From JANYLB01 sp963837715 (lineage in GTDB: Bacteria > Actinomycetota > Acidimicrobiia > IMCC26256 > JANYLB01), in assembly GCA_963837715.1 (NCBI GenBank), contig CAWIOF010000002.1:1240001-1304000 (forward strand): DNA of 64,000 nt, written 5' to 3'. Shown here one piece after another: positions 9,841-18,491 of the stretch. The position numbers were made by a program, and so were the translations under genes. Below the pieces are notes generated by a model that was not told where the DNA came from, did not search any database, and saw only the letters and a program-made list of their open reading frames with translations. Numbering within the stretch: position 1 is the stretch's first letter; each line of letters opens with the position of its first letter.

Positions 9841-10880
9841 CAGCTCGCCTGGACGGGGATGCTCCGACGGGTGGGCCGCCCGGTCGGCGCCGGGACGGGG
9901 ACGCCGAGGCGGCCGACAAGGTCATGGACGACCTTGTTGTCGGCGAGGATCGACTCCATCATCGCGGCTCCGGCCGCCGGTTCCGCCTGGCCCTCGTCGA
10001 TCGCCCAGAGCTCTTCGGTGAGCTTGTTCAACGGATCCAGGTTGCACGTCTGGCACACCGGCTCCCGGGTGACGACGAACTCGAGCTTCTTCGCCGTGAC
10101 CGAGAGGAACGACTCGTCGAAGACGCTGCCCATCGGCGTCTCCTTCTTCCAGTCGGAGCAGCAGAGGTAGTACTGACCGTCGTAGCCGATGAACATGTAG
10201 CCGAAGGGTGCGCCGCAGATCGGTGTGCCGCCCTTCGCCTCGAGCCGCTCACGGGCGATGTCGAGCTGCGGGAGCGACTGGTACTGCATGTGGTCGACGA
10301 AGAGGGCACCACCACGGTTCATGATCCCGTACGTGTAGAACTGCGTGATCCCGTACTCGCGCCAGAACCGCTTCATCTTCTCGATGTGCGCGGTGTCGCG
10401 ATGGTGGTCGACGAGCACGATGTCGACCTCGCAGCGGCCCTCCGCCATCTTGGCGAAGCGCGCCACGTTGTCGCGCGTCTTGTCGAACGGCAGCTTGTAG
10501 ACGCTCTCGTACTCCTCGCCCTCGTCGCCGACGTTGATGAGGATCTTCTGCAGCCCCGCGTCGAGCAGTTCGCGACCGCGACGCTCGTCGAGCAGGGATC
10601 CGTTCGACGAGAGCGCGACCTCGAACCCGGCCTCGCGGACCTCAGCCACCCACTCCGGGGCGTGGCGGTTGAGCAGCGGCTCACCGAGCCCGCAGAGACT
10701 GACCCGCACCGATGCGTCGAGCCGCTCCTTCGCGACCTCCCGGTACTCGACCGCCCGCATGAGCGACTGGTCGAACACCTCGGGCGACATCAGGCCCTCG
10801 TGGGGCGTCTGATCGCGCGGGCAGAAGTGGCACTTGGCGTTGCACCGGTTCGTCAACTCGATGTCGACGGACAACTCCAT
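9840..10880 (-). CDS. Radical SAM protein with SPASM-like C-terminal cysteines
   Basis: A 346-residue radical SAM enzyme. The cluster motif is C13-x3-C17-x2-C20 (RCNAKCHFCPRD), followed by SLCGLGEPLLN and SSNGSLLDERRG. The C-terminal part holds further cysteines (PICGAPF, YYLCCSDW, PVCQTCNLDP) as in SPASM/Twitch proteins that bind auxiliary iron-sulfur clusters. An AAGGAG ribosome-binding site precedes the ATG. It is the first gene of an operon with two PhyH dioxygenases, which suggests successive oxidation of one substrate, but whether that is a peptide, a sugar or a small molecule is not visible. Confidence 0.85.
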   Translation of the reverse strand: MELSVDIELTNRCNAKCHFCPRDQTPHEGLMSPEVFDQSLMRAVEYREVAKERLDASVRVSLCGLGEPLLNRHAPEWVAEVREAGFEVALSSNGSLLDERRGRELLDAGLQKILINVGDEGEEYESVYKLPFDKTRDNVARFAKMAEGRCEVDIVLVDHHRDTAHIEKMKRFWREYGITQFYTYGIMNRGGALFVDHMQYQSLPQLDIARERLEAKGGTPICGAPFGYMFIGYDGQYYLCCSDWKKETPMGSVFDESFLSVTAKKLEFVVTREPVCQTCNLDPLNKLTEELWAIDEGQAEPAAGAAMMESILADNKVVHDLVGRLGVPVPAPTGRPTRRSIPVQAS

Positions 10881-11036
10881 CTGCGACTCCTTGTCGTGGC
10901 GTGCGTCGCTCGCCCCTGAGGACGACGCGCCACAGAGAGTGTTGGCTCACCAGGCTACCCCACCGCCGTCGGCGCCGTCACCGCCGGGGACCGCAGCCGG
11001 TGGCGCCGCACCCTCCCGACCGGCAAACGGTCGCGC

Positions 11037-11042
11037 TACGCT
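11037..11042 (+). promoter_or_regulatory. Candidate leaderless -10 (TACGCT) for the 11051 dioxygenase
   Basis: TACGCT lies eight bases before GTG 11051, in the divergent gap with the radical SAM operon. It supports the GTG start over ATG 11069. Confidence 0.4.
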
Positions 11043-11050
11043 CCGTGGCT

Positions 11051-12070
11051 GTGGCTGGGCCCGATCTCATGACGAGGGTCGACGCACTGGAGGCCGAAGG
11101 TCGCCTCCTCGAGGCGGTCGACGCGCTGGGCGCCTCCGACGCGCTCGACGACGTCGACCAGGCCGCTCGGCTGCTCCGGCTTCGCCATGGCGCCTTCGCT
11201 CAGCTCGACCGCGACGCCGCGCCGGCGTCGTGGCCCCCGGTGCTCCCCGATCCGTTCCCGGGGCTCGTCGGGCTCCCCGAGCTCGAGCGTGACGAGCTCA
11301 CACCCGCGCTCGTAGGTGGCTCCATCCTCCACCACGGTGCCGCCGTCGTCCGGGGCCTCGTCCCGTCCGACGACGCCAAACGCATCAGCAACGAGATCGA
11401 GCAGAGCTTCGCCGCGATCGACGCGTGGATCGACGCGGGTCGACCCGACGACCCGATGTCTCCGTGGTTCGTCCCCTTCGAGACGGCCGCAGGCCGCAAG
11501 GAGGCGATGCGGACCTGGGTCCGCTCCGGCGGCGGCGTCTGGGGCGTCGAGTCCCCGGTGGTCACGCGTCGGATCCTCGACCTCTACCGCTCGATCGGGC
11601 TGCGGGAGGTCCTCGCCGGGTACTTCGGCGAGGCGCCCGCGGTGTCGTTCGAGAAGCTCACGCTCCGCAAGGTCGGCCCCGATACCATCCCGTCGTGGCA
11701 TCAGGACGGCGCGTTCCTCGGCGACGGGACCCGTTCCGTGAACGTCTGGGTCACGCTCTCAGACTGTGGCGGTGACGCCGACGTCCCCGGGCTCGAGCTG
11801 GTCCCGCGCCGAATCAGCGAGCTGTTGGAGACGGGCACCTGCGGCTCGGTCTTCCCGAACTCGATCGGCCATGAGCTCGTCACCCGCATAGCGGAACCTG
11901 AAGGGATCGTCCGGCCCGTCTTCCGTGCCGGCGACGCGTTGCTCTTCGACGAGCGCTTCGTGCACCGCAGCGCGGTCAGCGACGGGATGACGGGCCACCG
12001 GTACGCGGTGGAGTCGTGGTTCTTCCCCGCGTCGAACTTCCCCGATGGTTACGACGGACTCGCGTTCTGA
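11051..12070 (+). CDS. PhyH-family Fe(II)/2OG dioxygenase with TPR-like N-terminus
   Basis: About 339 residues. The N-terminal helical block (LEAEGRLLEAVDALG...RLLRLRHGAF) matches the other long family members. The core has SILHHGAAVVRGLV, IPSWHQDGAFLG (HxD ligands), a late H in FVHRSAVSDG and R in GHRYAVESWFFPASNFPDG. It should use iron, oxygen and 2-oxoglutarate to hydroxylate an unknown substrate. The start is GTG 11051, placed by a TACGCT hexamer; ATG 11069 is the alternative. It is divergent from the radical SAM/PhyH operon, and its stop codon abuts the stop of the convergent membrane protein gene with no gap. Confidence 0.85.
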   Translation: MAGPDLMTRVDALEAEGRLLEAVDALGASDALDDVDQAARLLRLRHGAFAQLDRDAAPASWPPVLPDPFPGLVGLPELERDELTPALVGGSILHHGAAVVRGLVPSDDAKRISNEIEQSFAAIDAWIDAGRPDDPMSPWFVPFETAAGRKEAMRTWVRSGGGVWGVESPVVTRRILDLYRSIGLREVLAGYFGEAPAVSFEKLTLRKVGPDTIPSWHQDGAFLGDGTRSVNVWVTLSDCGGDADVPGLELVPRRISELLETGTCGSVFPNSIGHELVTRIAEPEGIVRPVFRAGDALLFDERFVHRSAVSDGMTGHRYAVESWFFPASNFPDGYDGLAF

Positions 12071-13711
12071 TCATCCGCCCCGGCAGAGCTGCACCGGCTG
12101 GGTCGGGAACGCCGAGCTGAACGTCACGGGAAGCGGCCCCGCCTCGACTCGGATCGTCGAGCCCGACCTCGACAGGAACACCACCGGCGTCGACGGTCGG
12201 CCGTCGGCCAGTGGTGTGCGGGTGGCGAGGCCCAGGCCTCGGAAGACGAGCACGTCACCCCGCTCCACCGACTCGGTCAGTGGAGCGGTGACCGACACGC
12301 AGCCGCTCGCCGCGACCCGCGCGGTGCTCTGGTGCAGCACGAGCCTGAGCGTCGCCCGCGCGATGTCGTCTGGCGGCAGATCCGACTGTCGGGGTATGCG
12401 CCCGGACCGGGCGCCGTCAAGCAGCCAACCCATTGTCACTTCGTGGGCCTGCGCATACGGTCGGAGTGATCTCGGCACCTGCCGCGCGAACGGCGAACGG
12501 ACGAGGTTCATGATGGTCTGGTCGCCGAGCCCGTAGCGATCGAACCCGGTCGGTCGGATCTCGGAGATGTTGCCCGGGATGCCGACGAGCAGCAGCACGA
12601 ACACGATCGGTACGAGGAGCCGCGACCGTCGGACGAGGGCGTCGGCTGCGACCGCGATCGCGGGGAGCACGAGTGCCGCGACGATGTGCACGTACCGGGA
12701 AGCGCGGGCAGCGTCGGTACCGAGGAAAGCGGCCCGCCCGTACCCCGCGATCACGAGGAACACCACCGCGCCCACGAGCATCGCCGCCGGGACCGCGGCG
12801 CGTCGGCGGACTCGGGTCAGGGGACCCTGGGTCCACGCCATGACGAGCCCGACCACGAGCAGCGCTCCGAGCAGCAGACCGACGAACGGCAGGTGACCGA
12901 TCTCGGCGAAGGCGGTCCCGATGCCCGTCGTGACGAACTCGCCGACGGCCGAGATCCTTCCGGTGACCGAGGTCTTCGCGTCGGCGCCGTACGCGGCGTA
13001 CCAGACGGCGTAGATCGCGGCGAGCGGCAACGTGTTCACGAGTGCCGCCCACCAGCCCCGACGGATGAGCACCGCGAGGCCGACGACGATCACCATCGTC
13101 ACCGCGACACCCGAACACAGCAGACCGACCGCACCGATCGCGATGCCGAACGCGTCGCGACGGTCCGGCGGGCCGTCGTGGTCGGAGAGGATCAGGTGCG
13201 CGAGCCCGCACACCAACGCGCCGACGAACCCGATCTGGAAGGCCCAGATGATGTTCTGCCGCCCGGAACCCAGGAACAGGAAGATCGACGCGGCGGTGGT
13301 CGCGACCCAGGGGCCGACGCCGGCCCGCCGCATGATCCGGCGGAGCAGGACGGCGGCACCAAGCTGGAGGGCGACGATGATCACCTGGTACGGCACGTAG
13401 CTGCGGAGCCCGACGAAGCGCCACAGCACCCGGTAGACGACGATCGGGAGGGTGGTCCAGTGCTCGTTGTGCGGCCGCAGCAGGTCGCTGATGCTCAGGC
13501 TCCGGGCCGCGAGGTAGTCCCACTCGTCGAGGAAGAACCACTGCTCGTTGCCCCGCCACAGGTACAGCGGGAACGCGACGACCAGCGCCGCGACGAAGAC
13601 CCAGCCCGCTGCCCGTGCGGATGCGCTGCGACCGTGCGTGCCGGCGGTCCAGGTCGACGTCGGCTCGACCGGCCGTGCCTCTGTCCCCGCGGAGTCAGAG
13701 GCCGTGTCCAC
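12071..13711 (-). CDS. Polytopic membrane protein, GT-C-like, paralogue 2
   Basis: A 546-residue membrane protein paralogous to 5632-7311. The shared motifs are RGNEQWFFLDEWDYLAARSL, PHNEHWTTLPIVVYRVLW, FGL/VGLRSYVPYQ and LFLGSGRQNIIWAFQIGFVGALVCG, ending in FSSAFPTQPVQLCRGG. Multiple transmembrane helices surround an extracytoplasmic acidic loop, consistent with a polyprenyl-phosphate-sugar-dependent transferase, although no specific family assignment is certain. GTG 13711 is the start. The TylF-like methyltransferase gene lies 2 bases upstream on the same strand, so the two are probably co-transcribed from the promoter at 14577-14605. Confidence 0.78.
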   Translation of the reverse strand: MDTASDSAGTEARPVEPTSTWTAGTHGRSASARAAGWVFVAALVVAFPLYLWRGNEQWFFLDEWDYLAARSLSISDLLRPHNEHWTTLPIVVYRVLWRFVGLRSYVPYQVIIVALQLGAAVLLRRIMRRAGVGPWVATTAASIFLFLGSGRQNIIWAFQIGFVGALVCGLAHLILSDHDGPPDRRDAFGIAIGAVGLLCSGVAVTMVIVVGLAVLIRRGWWAALVNTLPLAAIYAVWYAAYGADAKTSVTGRISAVGEFVTTGIGTAFAEIGHLPFVGLLLGALLVVGLVMAWTQGPLTRVRRRAAVPAAMLVGAVVFLVIAGYGRAAFLGTDAARASRYVHIVAALVLPAIAVAADALVRRSRLLVPIVFVLLLVGIPGNISEIRPTGFDRYGLGDQTIMNLVRSPFARQVPRSLRPYAQAHEVTMGWLLDGARSGRIPRQSDLPPDDIARATLRLVLHQSTARVAASGCVSVTAPLTESVERGDVLVFRGLGLATRTPLADGRPSTPVVFLSRSGSTIRVEAGPLPVTFSSAFPTQPVQLCRGG

Positions 13712-13713
13712 GC

Positions 13714-14544
13714 TCAGGTGGCCTCAGTGCGCTCACGTCGCCAGTAGGCGCCCGTCCAGTCGATCTCCTCGATCGGTTCCTCGATCCCGTGGGCGCGGCG
13801 ATAGTCCTCGACCGCCTGGCGACACGGTTCATGGGCCCAGTCGTCGATGATGAGGTAACCCCCGGGCGACAGTCCCGGGTAGAGATGCGTGAGGGTGTCG
13901 ATGGTCGACTCGTACATGTCGCCGTCGACTCGCACGATCGACCAGGTGTGGCCGGCGAGCGCGGGCAGGCTGTCGCGGAACCAACCCTTCACGAACCGCA
14001 CGCGGTCGTCGAGGAGCCCGTACAGGCCGAAGTTGCGTTCGACGTCTTCCTGCGAGACCGCCAGCGCCTCAGCGAGGTGATGGGTGTCGCCGACGTCCGC
14101 GGGGTGGTCGGGCGAAGGAGGCGGCAGGCCTTCGAACGAATCGGCGGCGTAGACGACACGGCTCGTGTCGCCGTAGGCCTCGAGCGCCCCTCGCATGTAG
14201 ATCGCGGTGCCGCCCCGCCAGACTCCCGCCTCGATGAGGTCGCCGGGGACCGCGTCTGCGACCACCGAGGCGACGCAGTGCTCGACGTTGTCGAGCCGGG
14301 CGAACCCGACCATCGTCTGCGCGAAGAGCGGCCAGTCGCGGCCCTCCTTGCGCGGCGTCAAGAAGTCGAGCGGGCCTTCGACGGCGGCCGCCTTCACGGC
14401 TTCGTGGAACTCCGGGACGACGTAGGTGTCGTCCCACCGGATGTCGACCGGCCAGTAGTTCGTGTGGGTCAGCGCGCGCTTCAGCAGGTCGAGGTATCGG
14501 CGTCGCATGGCGACGAACTGACCTTCGGAATGCGCCGACTCCAC
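13714..14544 (-). CDS. TylF/MycF-type O-methyltransferase
   Basis: A 276-residue macrocin-O-methyltransferase family protein (PF05711). SAM-binding PGDLIEAGVWRGGTAIYMRG, DSFEGLPPP, and the metal-binding SIVRVDGDMYESTIDTL followed by GGYLIIDDW are all intact, so it should be a Mg-dependent sugar O-methyltransferase. The related domain inside the 18492 protein has lost the DGDMY residues, which makes this the likely active copy. The GTG start at 14544 is preceded by a GGGGGAG ribosome-binding site. It heads a two-gene unit with the membrane protein at 12071. Confidence 0.87.
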   Translation of the reverse strand: MESAHSEGQFVAMRRRYLDLLKRALTHTNYWPVDIRWDDTYVVPEFHEAVKAAAVEGPLDFLTPRKEGRDWPLFAQTMVGFARLDNVEHCVASVVADAVPGDLIEAGVWRGGTAIYMRGALEAYGDTSRVVYAADSFEGLPPPSPDHPADVGDTHHLAEALAVSQEDVERNFGLYGLLDDRVRFVKGWFRDSLPALAGHTWSIVRVDGDMYESTIDTLTHLYPGLSPGGYLIIDDWAHEPCRQAVEDYRRAHGIEEPIEEIDWTGAYWRRERTEAT

Positions 14545-14576
14545 TGTGATCTCCCCCGTACGGCCTGGTCGGGAGC

Positions 14577-14605
14577 AGCGTGACCGACGGTCGGCGGGCG
14601 GTCAA
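14577..14605 (-). promoter_or_regulatory. Candidate promoter, second copy of the 7318-7347 element
   Basis: On the minus strand TTGACC (14605-14600) and CACGCT (14582-14577) are 17 bases apart, within sequence blocks identical to those upstream of 7311. It lies about 35 bases before GTG 14544, leaving room for a leader with a ribosome-binding site. Confidence 0.5.
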
Positions 14606-14703
14606 ATTGGTACAAGCCGCGGCGGGTTGCCCGAGCGCGTCGGATGCCACGGCCGACCGCGGCTCACTACGATGCCCGGGATGAGGGGTTCGCGCTGACC
14701 GCG

Positions 14704-15285
14704 ATGGCCGACGACGCACTCCCGCCGCGGCAGCGCCACCCTCGCTTCGTCGAAGCGGTCCTCGCCGACGCGCGCATCGCCACGGCGAACCGGGGCGAAC
14801 GGTACGACTTCCGCTCACGGGCCGACGCGATGGTGCAAGCGGCCCGGTTGGCGTGCGTCACCGATGCGTTCCTCGCGCTGGTCCTCTATCGCCTCAAGGC
14901 CCACTGGCAGGCGACCGGGGTGCCGGTCCTCCCGTGGTTCGCGCACCGATTGGCCATCATGATCGGGCAGGTCAGCATCGGCGATCCGGTAGTCGTCCAG
15001 CCCGGGGTCTACCTCCCCCACGGCCAGGTCGTCGTCGACGGGTTCGTCGACATCGCCCGGGGGACGACGATCGCCCCGTTCGTCACCATCGGGTTGCGGG
15101 CCGGCGACCTCGAGGGTCCCACCATCGGCCCGTTGGTGAGCATCGGCACCGGAGCCAAGATCATCGGGCCGGTGCACATCGGTGCGAAGGCGAGCATCGG
15201 GGCCAACGCAGTGGTGGTGGCCGATGTCGCCCCGGGGGTGACGGTTGCCGGCATCCCCGCCCGGGTGATCCGACGACCCGACTGA
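14704..15285 (+). CDS. Serine O-acetyltransferase-like hexapeptide-repeat protein
   Basis: A left-handed beta-helix acyltransferase of about 193 residues resembling CysE. A helical N-terminus (LACVTDAFLALVLYRLKAHWQ) is followed by hexapeptide repeats running from QVSIGDPVVVQPG to ASIGANAVVVADVAPGVTVAGIPARVI. In a glycan locus it may O- or N-acetylate a sugar rather than serine; this is inference, as the classical CysE active-site loop is not clear. ATG 14704 is used; the frame is open to 14644. A TACGAT hexamer at 14668 points to an ATG at 14681 that is out of frame, so the true 5' end is uncertain. Confidence 0.75.
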   Translation: MADDALPPRQRHPRFVEAVLADARIATANRGERYDFRSRADAMVQAARLACVTDAFLALVLYRLKAHWQATGVPVLPWFAHRLAIMIGQVSIGDPVVVQPGVYLPHGQVVVDGFVDIARGTTIAPFVTIGLRAGDLEGPTIGPLVSIGTGAKIIGPVHIGAKASIGANAVVVADVAPGVTVAGIPARVIRRPD

Positions 15286-15306
15286 CGTCACCGGGCCGGC
15301 CCCCGC

Positions 15307-15312
15307 TAGGTT
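15307..15312 (+). promoter_or_regulatory. Candidate leaderless -10 (TAGGTT) for the 15321 gene
   Basis: TAGGTT is eight bases before GTG 15321, which begins directly at a membrane-anchor sequence. No ribosome-binding site is seen between them. Confidence 0.4.
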
Positions 15313-15320
15313 TACCCGCC

Positions 15321-15848
15321 GTGGACTGGAAGCGCGCGAAGTGGTGGATCGTGTTCGGCGTGGTGATCGCACTCGCGCTCGGCGCCGTGACGGTCGCCTT
15401 CCTGATGCGCGGCGACAAGAGCGACTCCGCGAGTGGGACGACGACCACGACTTCGGTGGCGACCGCCGATTGGTTCGGGAGCCAGCAGACCGCGGCTTGC
15501 CCCGCGCTCAAGCGCGTCCGGTCGAGCACCGTCCTCAACTACCGGGTCATCTACGGCGCCGCGCTGGGTGGGCTCACCTGGCCCGAGGCTCAAACCGCGT
15601 CAACCGAGCTGCTCACCAGCCTCAGCGACTCGGCCAAGCAGTTGACCCCGTTCGCGACTCCAGCTGCTCAGGCCGAGCTCGGCGCGCTGCAGGTGTACCT
15701 GGGTCGGCTGGGCGATGTGGTCAAGGCGTCACCATCGGCCGCTGAGTACTACAAGGGTTCGGCACTCCTTCGACAGGGTTCGCCGAACGGATCAGCCGAC
15801 TTGGCAAAGCTGTTCAAGCTCGCCGACGCCTGCATCGCAGCCGCATAG
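15321..15848 (+). CDS. Hypothetical single-pass membrane protein
   Basis: A 175-residue protein of unknown function. An amino-terminal VDWKRAKWW segment precedes one hydrophobic helix (about residues 9-29), then a threonine-rich linker (SGTTTTTSV) and a helical extracytoplasmic domain with two cysteines (TAACPALK near residue 57 and DACIAAA at the C-terminus) that could form a disulfide. It is probably anchored with the C-terminal domain outside. GTG 15321 is chosen because it begins at the anchor and follows a TAGGTT hexamer. It converges on the sulfotransferase gene ending at 15856. Confidence 0.68.
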   Translation: MDWKRAKWWIVFGVVIALALGAVTVAFLMRGDKSDSASGTTTTTSVATADWFGSQQTAACPALKRVRSSTVLNYRVIYGAALGGLTWPEAQTASTELLTSLSDSAKQLTPFATPAAQAELGALQVYLGRLGDVVKASPSAAEYYKGSALLRQGSPNGSADLAKLFKLADACIAAA

Positions 15849-15855
15849 CGGCAGC

Positions 15856-16605
15856 TCAACCGCCTCGCGGCGCGGTGGCCTCGTGGCGGCGCGACCCGTA
15901 CAGCCCTTCGGCAAAGGCGTAGAGCTCGAGGTCCGACGCGTTGTCGGCCTCGATCCGGTCGACGAGCGGTTCGGGTGCGTCCTCGGGCTCGGTGACGTTC
16001 GAGCGCACGGGCTCACCGATCTCGAGCCCGTACCGCGGCGCGAAGTCCTCCCAGAACTCCTCGAACCGCGGCTGGAGGCCGAATCCGTCGAGGCCGGCGA
16101 CGGCGGCCTTGGCCCGCTCGAGGCGCTCCGTCGTGTCGGGAACATCGGTGAGCACACCGTCGCCGGGGCCCATCTCGTCGGCTCCGATCGAGAACATCCG
16201 CGTCATGTGGTTGCGGATCAGCCCGTTGTACCGGAAGGGGTCGTCGTAGATCTCCTCGAGCGACCGGTCGCGATCGTCCCGGTTGATCTTCTTCTGGTGC
16301 CGCAGATACGAGAGCGTCCGTTCCACCGGGGGCCGCAGGATGCTCATCGTGACGAACTCGGCGTCGAGCAGCTCGATGGTCGAGAGCGGAAAGTGACCCG
16401 CGACGAGACGGATCTCGTCGCGACGGGTCTGCCACCGTTCGAGGAGGTGCGAGACCGAGATCACCGACAGCCGCTTGTCCCGCCCGTCGCTCGAGTTGGG
16501 GTAGATGGCGGCATCGTCGAACGTCGCCCGGAACCGGTCGCGGAGCGACGTCCCGGCCGTCTTCTGCAGGTGGACCATGAAGAACCGTGTGGGTTCGCTC
16601 GCCAC
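15856..16605 (-). CDS. Sulfotransferase (Sulfotransfer_2-like), paralogue 2
   Basis: A 249-residue PAPS-dependent sulfotransferase. The phosphosulfate loop is FFMVHLQKTAGTSLRDRF; the 3'-phosphate motif reads SILRPPVERTLSYLRHQKK, with P in place of the usual D of RDPVER. GHFPLSTIELLDAEF and IEADNASDLELYAFAEGLY match the paralogues. The reading frame is open far upstream, but that stretch is antisense to the 16714 gene; GTG 16605 with a GAGGGAG site about 10 bases before it is the sensible start. It is divergent from the PhyH gene at 16714. Confidence 0.8.
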   Translation of the reverse strand: MASEPTRFFMVHLQKTAGTSLRDRFRATFDDAAIYPNSSDGRDKRLSVISVSHLLERWQTRRDEIRLVAGHFPLSTIELLDAEFVTMSILRPPVERTLSYLRHQKKINRDDRDRSLEEIYDDPFRYNGLIRNHMTRMFSIGADEMGPGDGVLTDVPDTTERLERAKAAVAGLDGFGLQPRFEEFWEDFAPRYGLEIGEPVRSNVTEPEDAPEPLVDRIEADNASDLELYAFAEGLYGSRRHEATAPRGG

Positions 16606-16713
16606 CGGTGGCGCTCCCTCTCGTGGACGGCCGCTCGGACCAGGCACTGTAGCGACGGCCCGCCGCGGCGAGGGCGGTTGGCGGACACCCGGTCCGACCA
16701 GCATGATGAAGGG

Positions 16714-17757
16714 ATGCGCAACGCTCCCGACGACCTGGCGGCCGACCCGATCGACCCGCTGGCCGCCGCGTCGGCCCTCGAACGTGACGGCCATCTGGTC
16801 GAGGCGATCCGGCTGCTCACCGACGCGAACCGCCGCGCACCCGAGGCCGCGCTCGAGGAGCGCCTCGTGGGGCTGCGGCACGCCGCGTTCGAGGTGCTCG
16901 ACCGACGGGCGCCGGCCGGCCTGCTCCCACCGATCACCGCAGAGGCGGGACCGACCCCTCCGCTCGAACCGCTGGCCCTGGCCGATCTGACCCCGGAGGC
17001 GTTGCGATCGGGCCTCGCCCGCAACGGCTGCGTCTGGGTCCGCGGGCTCGCCTCGCCCACCCAGGTCGCGGAGCTTGCCGGCGGGATCGACCGGGCGCTC
17101 GACGGCTTCGACGCCGCCGACGCCGGCGCCGAGACGAGCGCCACCACGCCCTGGTACACGCCGTTCGAACCGCAACCCGGGAAGTACCGGGTCGGGGGTC
17201 GACGCAAGTGGGTGCGGGCCAGTGGCGCGGTCTGGACCGTCGACTCCCCCCGCATGCTCTTCGAGCTCTGCGAACTCCTCGACGACAGCGAGATCGGCGA
17301 GCTCGTCACCGCGCACCTCGGTGAACGACCGGCGCTGTCGGCCAACAAGTGCACGCTGCGGCGGGTGCCGGTCGACACCAACACCAACTGGCACCAGGAC
17401 GGTGCCTTCCTCGGATCCGAGGTCCGCACCCTGAACGTCTGGCTGGCGCTCTCCGACTGCGGTACCGACTCCCCCGGCCTCGAGATCGTGCCCCGACGGA
17501 TCGACACCGTGCTCCCGACCGGCACCGAGGGCGCGATGTTCGACTGGTCGGTGTCTCCCGAGGTCGTGGCCGAGGCGGCCGGCGACGTCGCGCTGGTCAT
17601 CCCCGAGTTCCGCGCCGGCGACGCGCTGCTGTTCGACCATCTGCTGCTGCACCGGACCGCCGTCGGCCCCGGCATGACCCGCGAGCGCTACGCGATGGAG
17701 ACCTGGCTCTTCGCGCCGTCTTCGTATCCCGACGGCCAGATCCCGGTGGTGTACTGA
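16714..17757 (+). CDS. PhyH-family Fe(II)/2OG dioxygenase with TPR-like N-terminus
   Basis: A 347-residue enzyme. The N-terminal block LERDGHLVEAIRLLTDANRRAPEAALEERLVGLRHAAF is the clearest version of the helical region shared by four PhyH proteins here. The core shows WVRGLASP, TNWHQDGAFLGSEVRTLNVWLALSDCG (HxD), FDHLLLHRTAVG (distal H) and RERYAMETWLFAPSSYPDG (2OG-binding R). ATG 16714 was chosen over the upstream open frame because homology begins there. It sits between two sulfotransferase genes, divergent from one and convergent with the other (one-base gap), suggesting that hydroxylation and sulfation act on the same product. Confidence 0.86.
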   Translation: MRNAPDDLAADPIDPLAAASALERDGHLVEAIRLLTDANRRAPEAALEERLVGLRHAAFEVLDRRAPAGLLPPITAEAGPTPPLEPLALADLTPEALRSGLARNGCVWVRGLASPTQVAELAGGIDRALDGFDAADAGAETSATTPWYTPFEPQPGKYRVGGRRKWVRASGAVWTVDSPRMLFELCELLDDSEIGELVTAHLGERPALSANKCTLRRVPVDTNTNWHQDGAFLGSEVRTLNVWLALSDCGTDSPGLEIVPRRIDTVLPTGTEGAMFDWSVSPEVVAEAAGDVALVIPEFRAGDALLFDHLLLHRTAVGPGMTRERYAMETWLFAPSSYPDGQIPVVY

Positions 17758-17758
17758 A

Positions 17759-18484
17759 TCACACCCCCGGCGGCCGGAGCCGACGGGCGAACTCGTAGAG
17801 CTCGAGGTCGTACGCGTTGTCTTCGGCGATCCGCGCCGACAACGGACCGGGGACGTCGACCGGCGTGCTGCGGTTCATGAACACGTGGGGCCCGAGGTCC
17901 CAACCGAACCGGGTCGTCAACTCCGCGCAGAACGCATCGAAGTCTTCCTGGAACCCGACCACGTCGAGCGCCAGGAGACGATCCTTGGCCCGCTCCAGGC
18001 GCTCGGGCGTGAACTCGATGTGGGTCAACACGCCTTCGTCGCGCATCTCGGCTGAACCCAGCGAGAGCATCTTCACCATGTGGTTGTGCACCAGCTCGAA
18101 GCGGATCGGATCGGCGTAGATGGATTCGAGCGACCGGTCCCGATCGGCGGGGGTCTGCTCCCGATGGTGGCGGAGGTACGACAACGTCCGCTCCACCGGG
18201 TCGCGCAACAGCGTGAGCGTCGTGAACGGGGCGTCGAGCAGGTCCACGGTGCACAGCGGGAAGTGGCCGGTGACGATGCGGATCTCGTCGCGGCGCACCC
18301 GCCACCGTTCGAGGAGGTGCAGCACCGAGAGCACCGTCGCCGGCGGCTGCCCGTCACCCGGCCCCGGATAGAGCTCGCGCGGCTCGAACTCACACTGCAG
18401 GCGACGCCAGAGCGCGGTGCCACCGGTCTTCTGCAGGTGGAGAAAGAAGAAGTGCCGGGGGTCCGAGCGAATGCGGTCGTTCAC
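17759..18484 (-). CDS. Sulfotransferase (Sulfotransfer_2-like), paralogue 3
   Basis: A 241-residue sulfotransferase with FFFLHLQKTGGTALWRRL as the PAPS phosphosulfate loop, TLLRDPVERTLSYLRHHRE as the 3'-phosphate motif, and the shared IAEDNAYDLELYEFARRL tail. GTG 18484 gives the N-terminus MNDRIRSDP; the frame is open further upstream but would run into the preceding gene. It starts 7 bases after the stop of the four-domain gene (18492-21773), so it is likely translated from the same message and may sulfate the product of that protein. Confidence 0.84.
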   Translation of the reverse strand: MNDRIRSDPRHFFFLHLQKTGGTALWRRLQCEFEPRELYPGPGDGQPPATVLSVLHLLERWRVRRDEIRIVTGHFPLCTVDLLDAPFTTLTLLRDPVERTLSYLRHHREQTPADRDRSLESIYADPIRFELVHNHMVKMLSLGSAEMRDEGVLTHIEFTPERLERAKDRLLALDVVGFQEDFDAFCAELTTRFGWDLGPHVFMNRSTPVDVPGPLSARIAEDNAYDLELYEFARRLRPPGV

Positions 18485-18491
18485 GTTTACG

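Noticed and set aside
16606..17652. N-terminal extension of the sulfotransferase at 15856
   Set aside because: The upstream open frame is antisense to the PhyH gene at 16714; homology begins at 16605.
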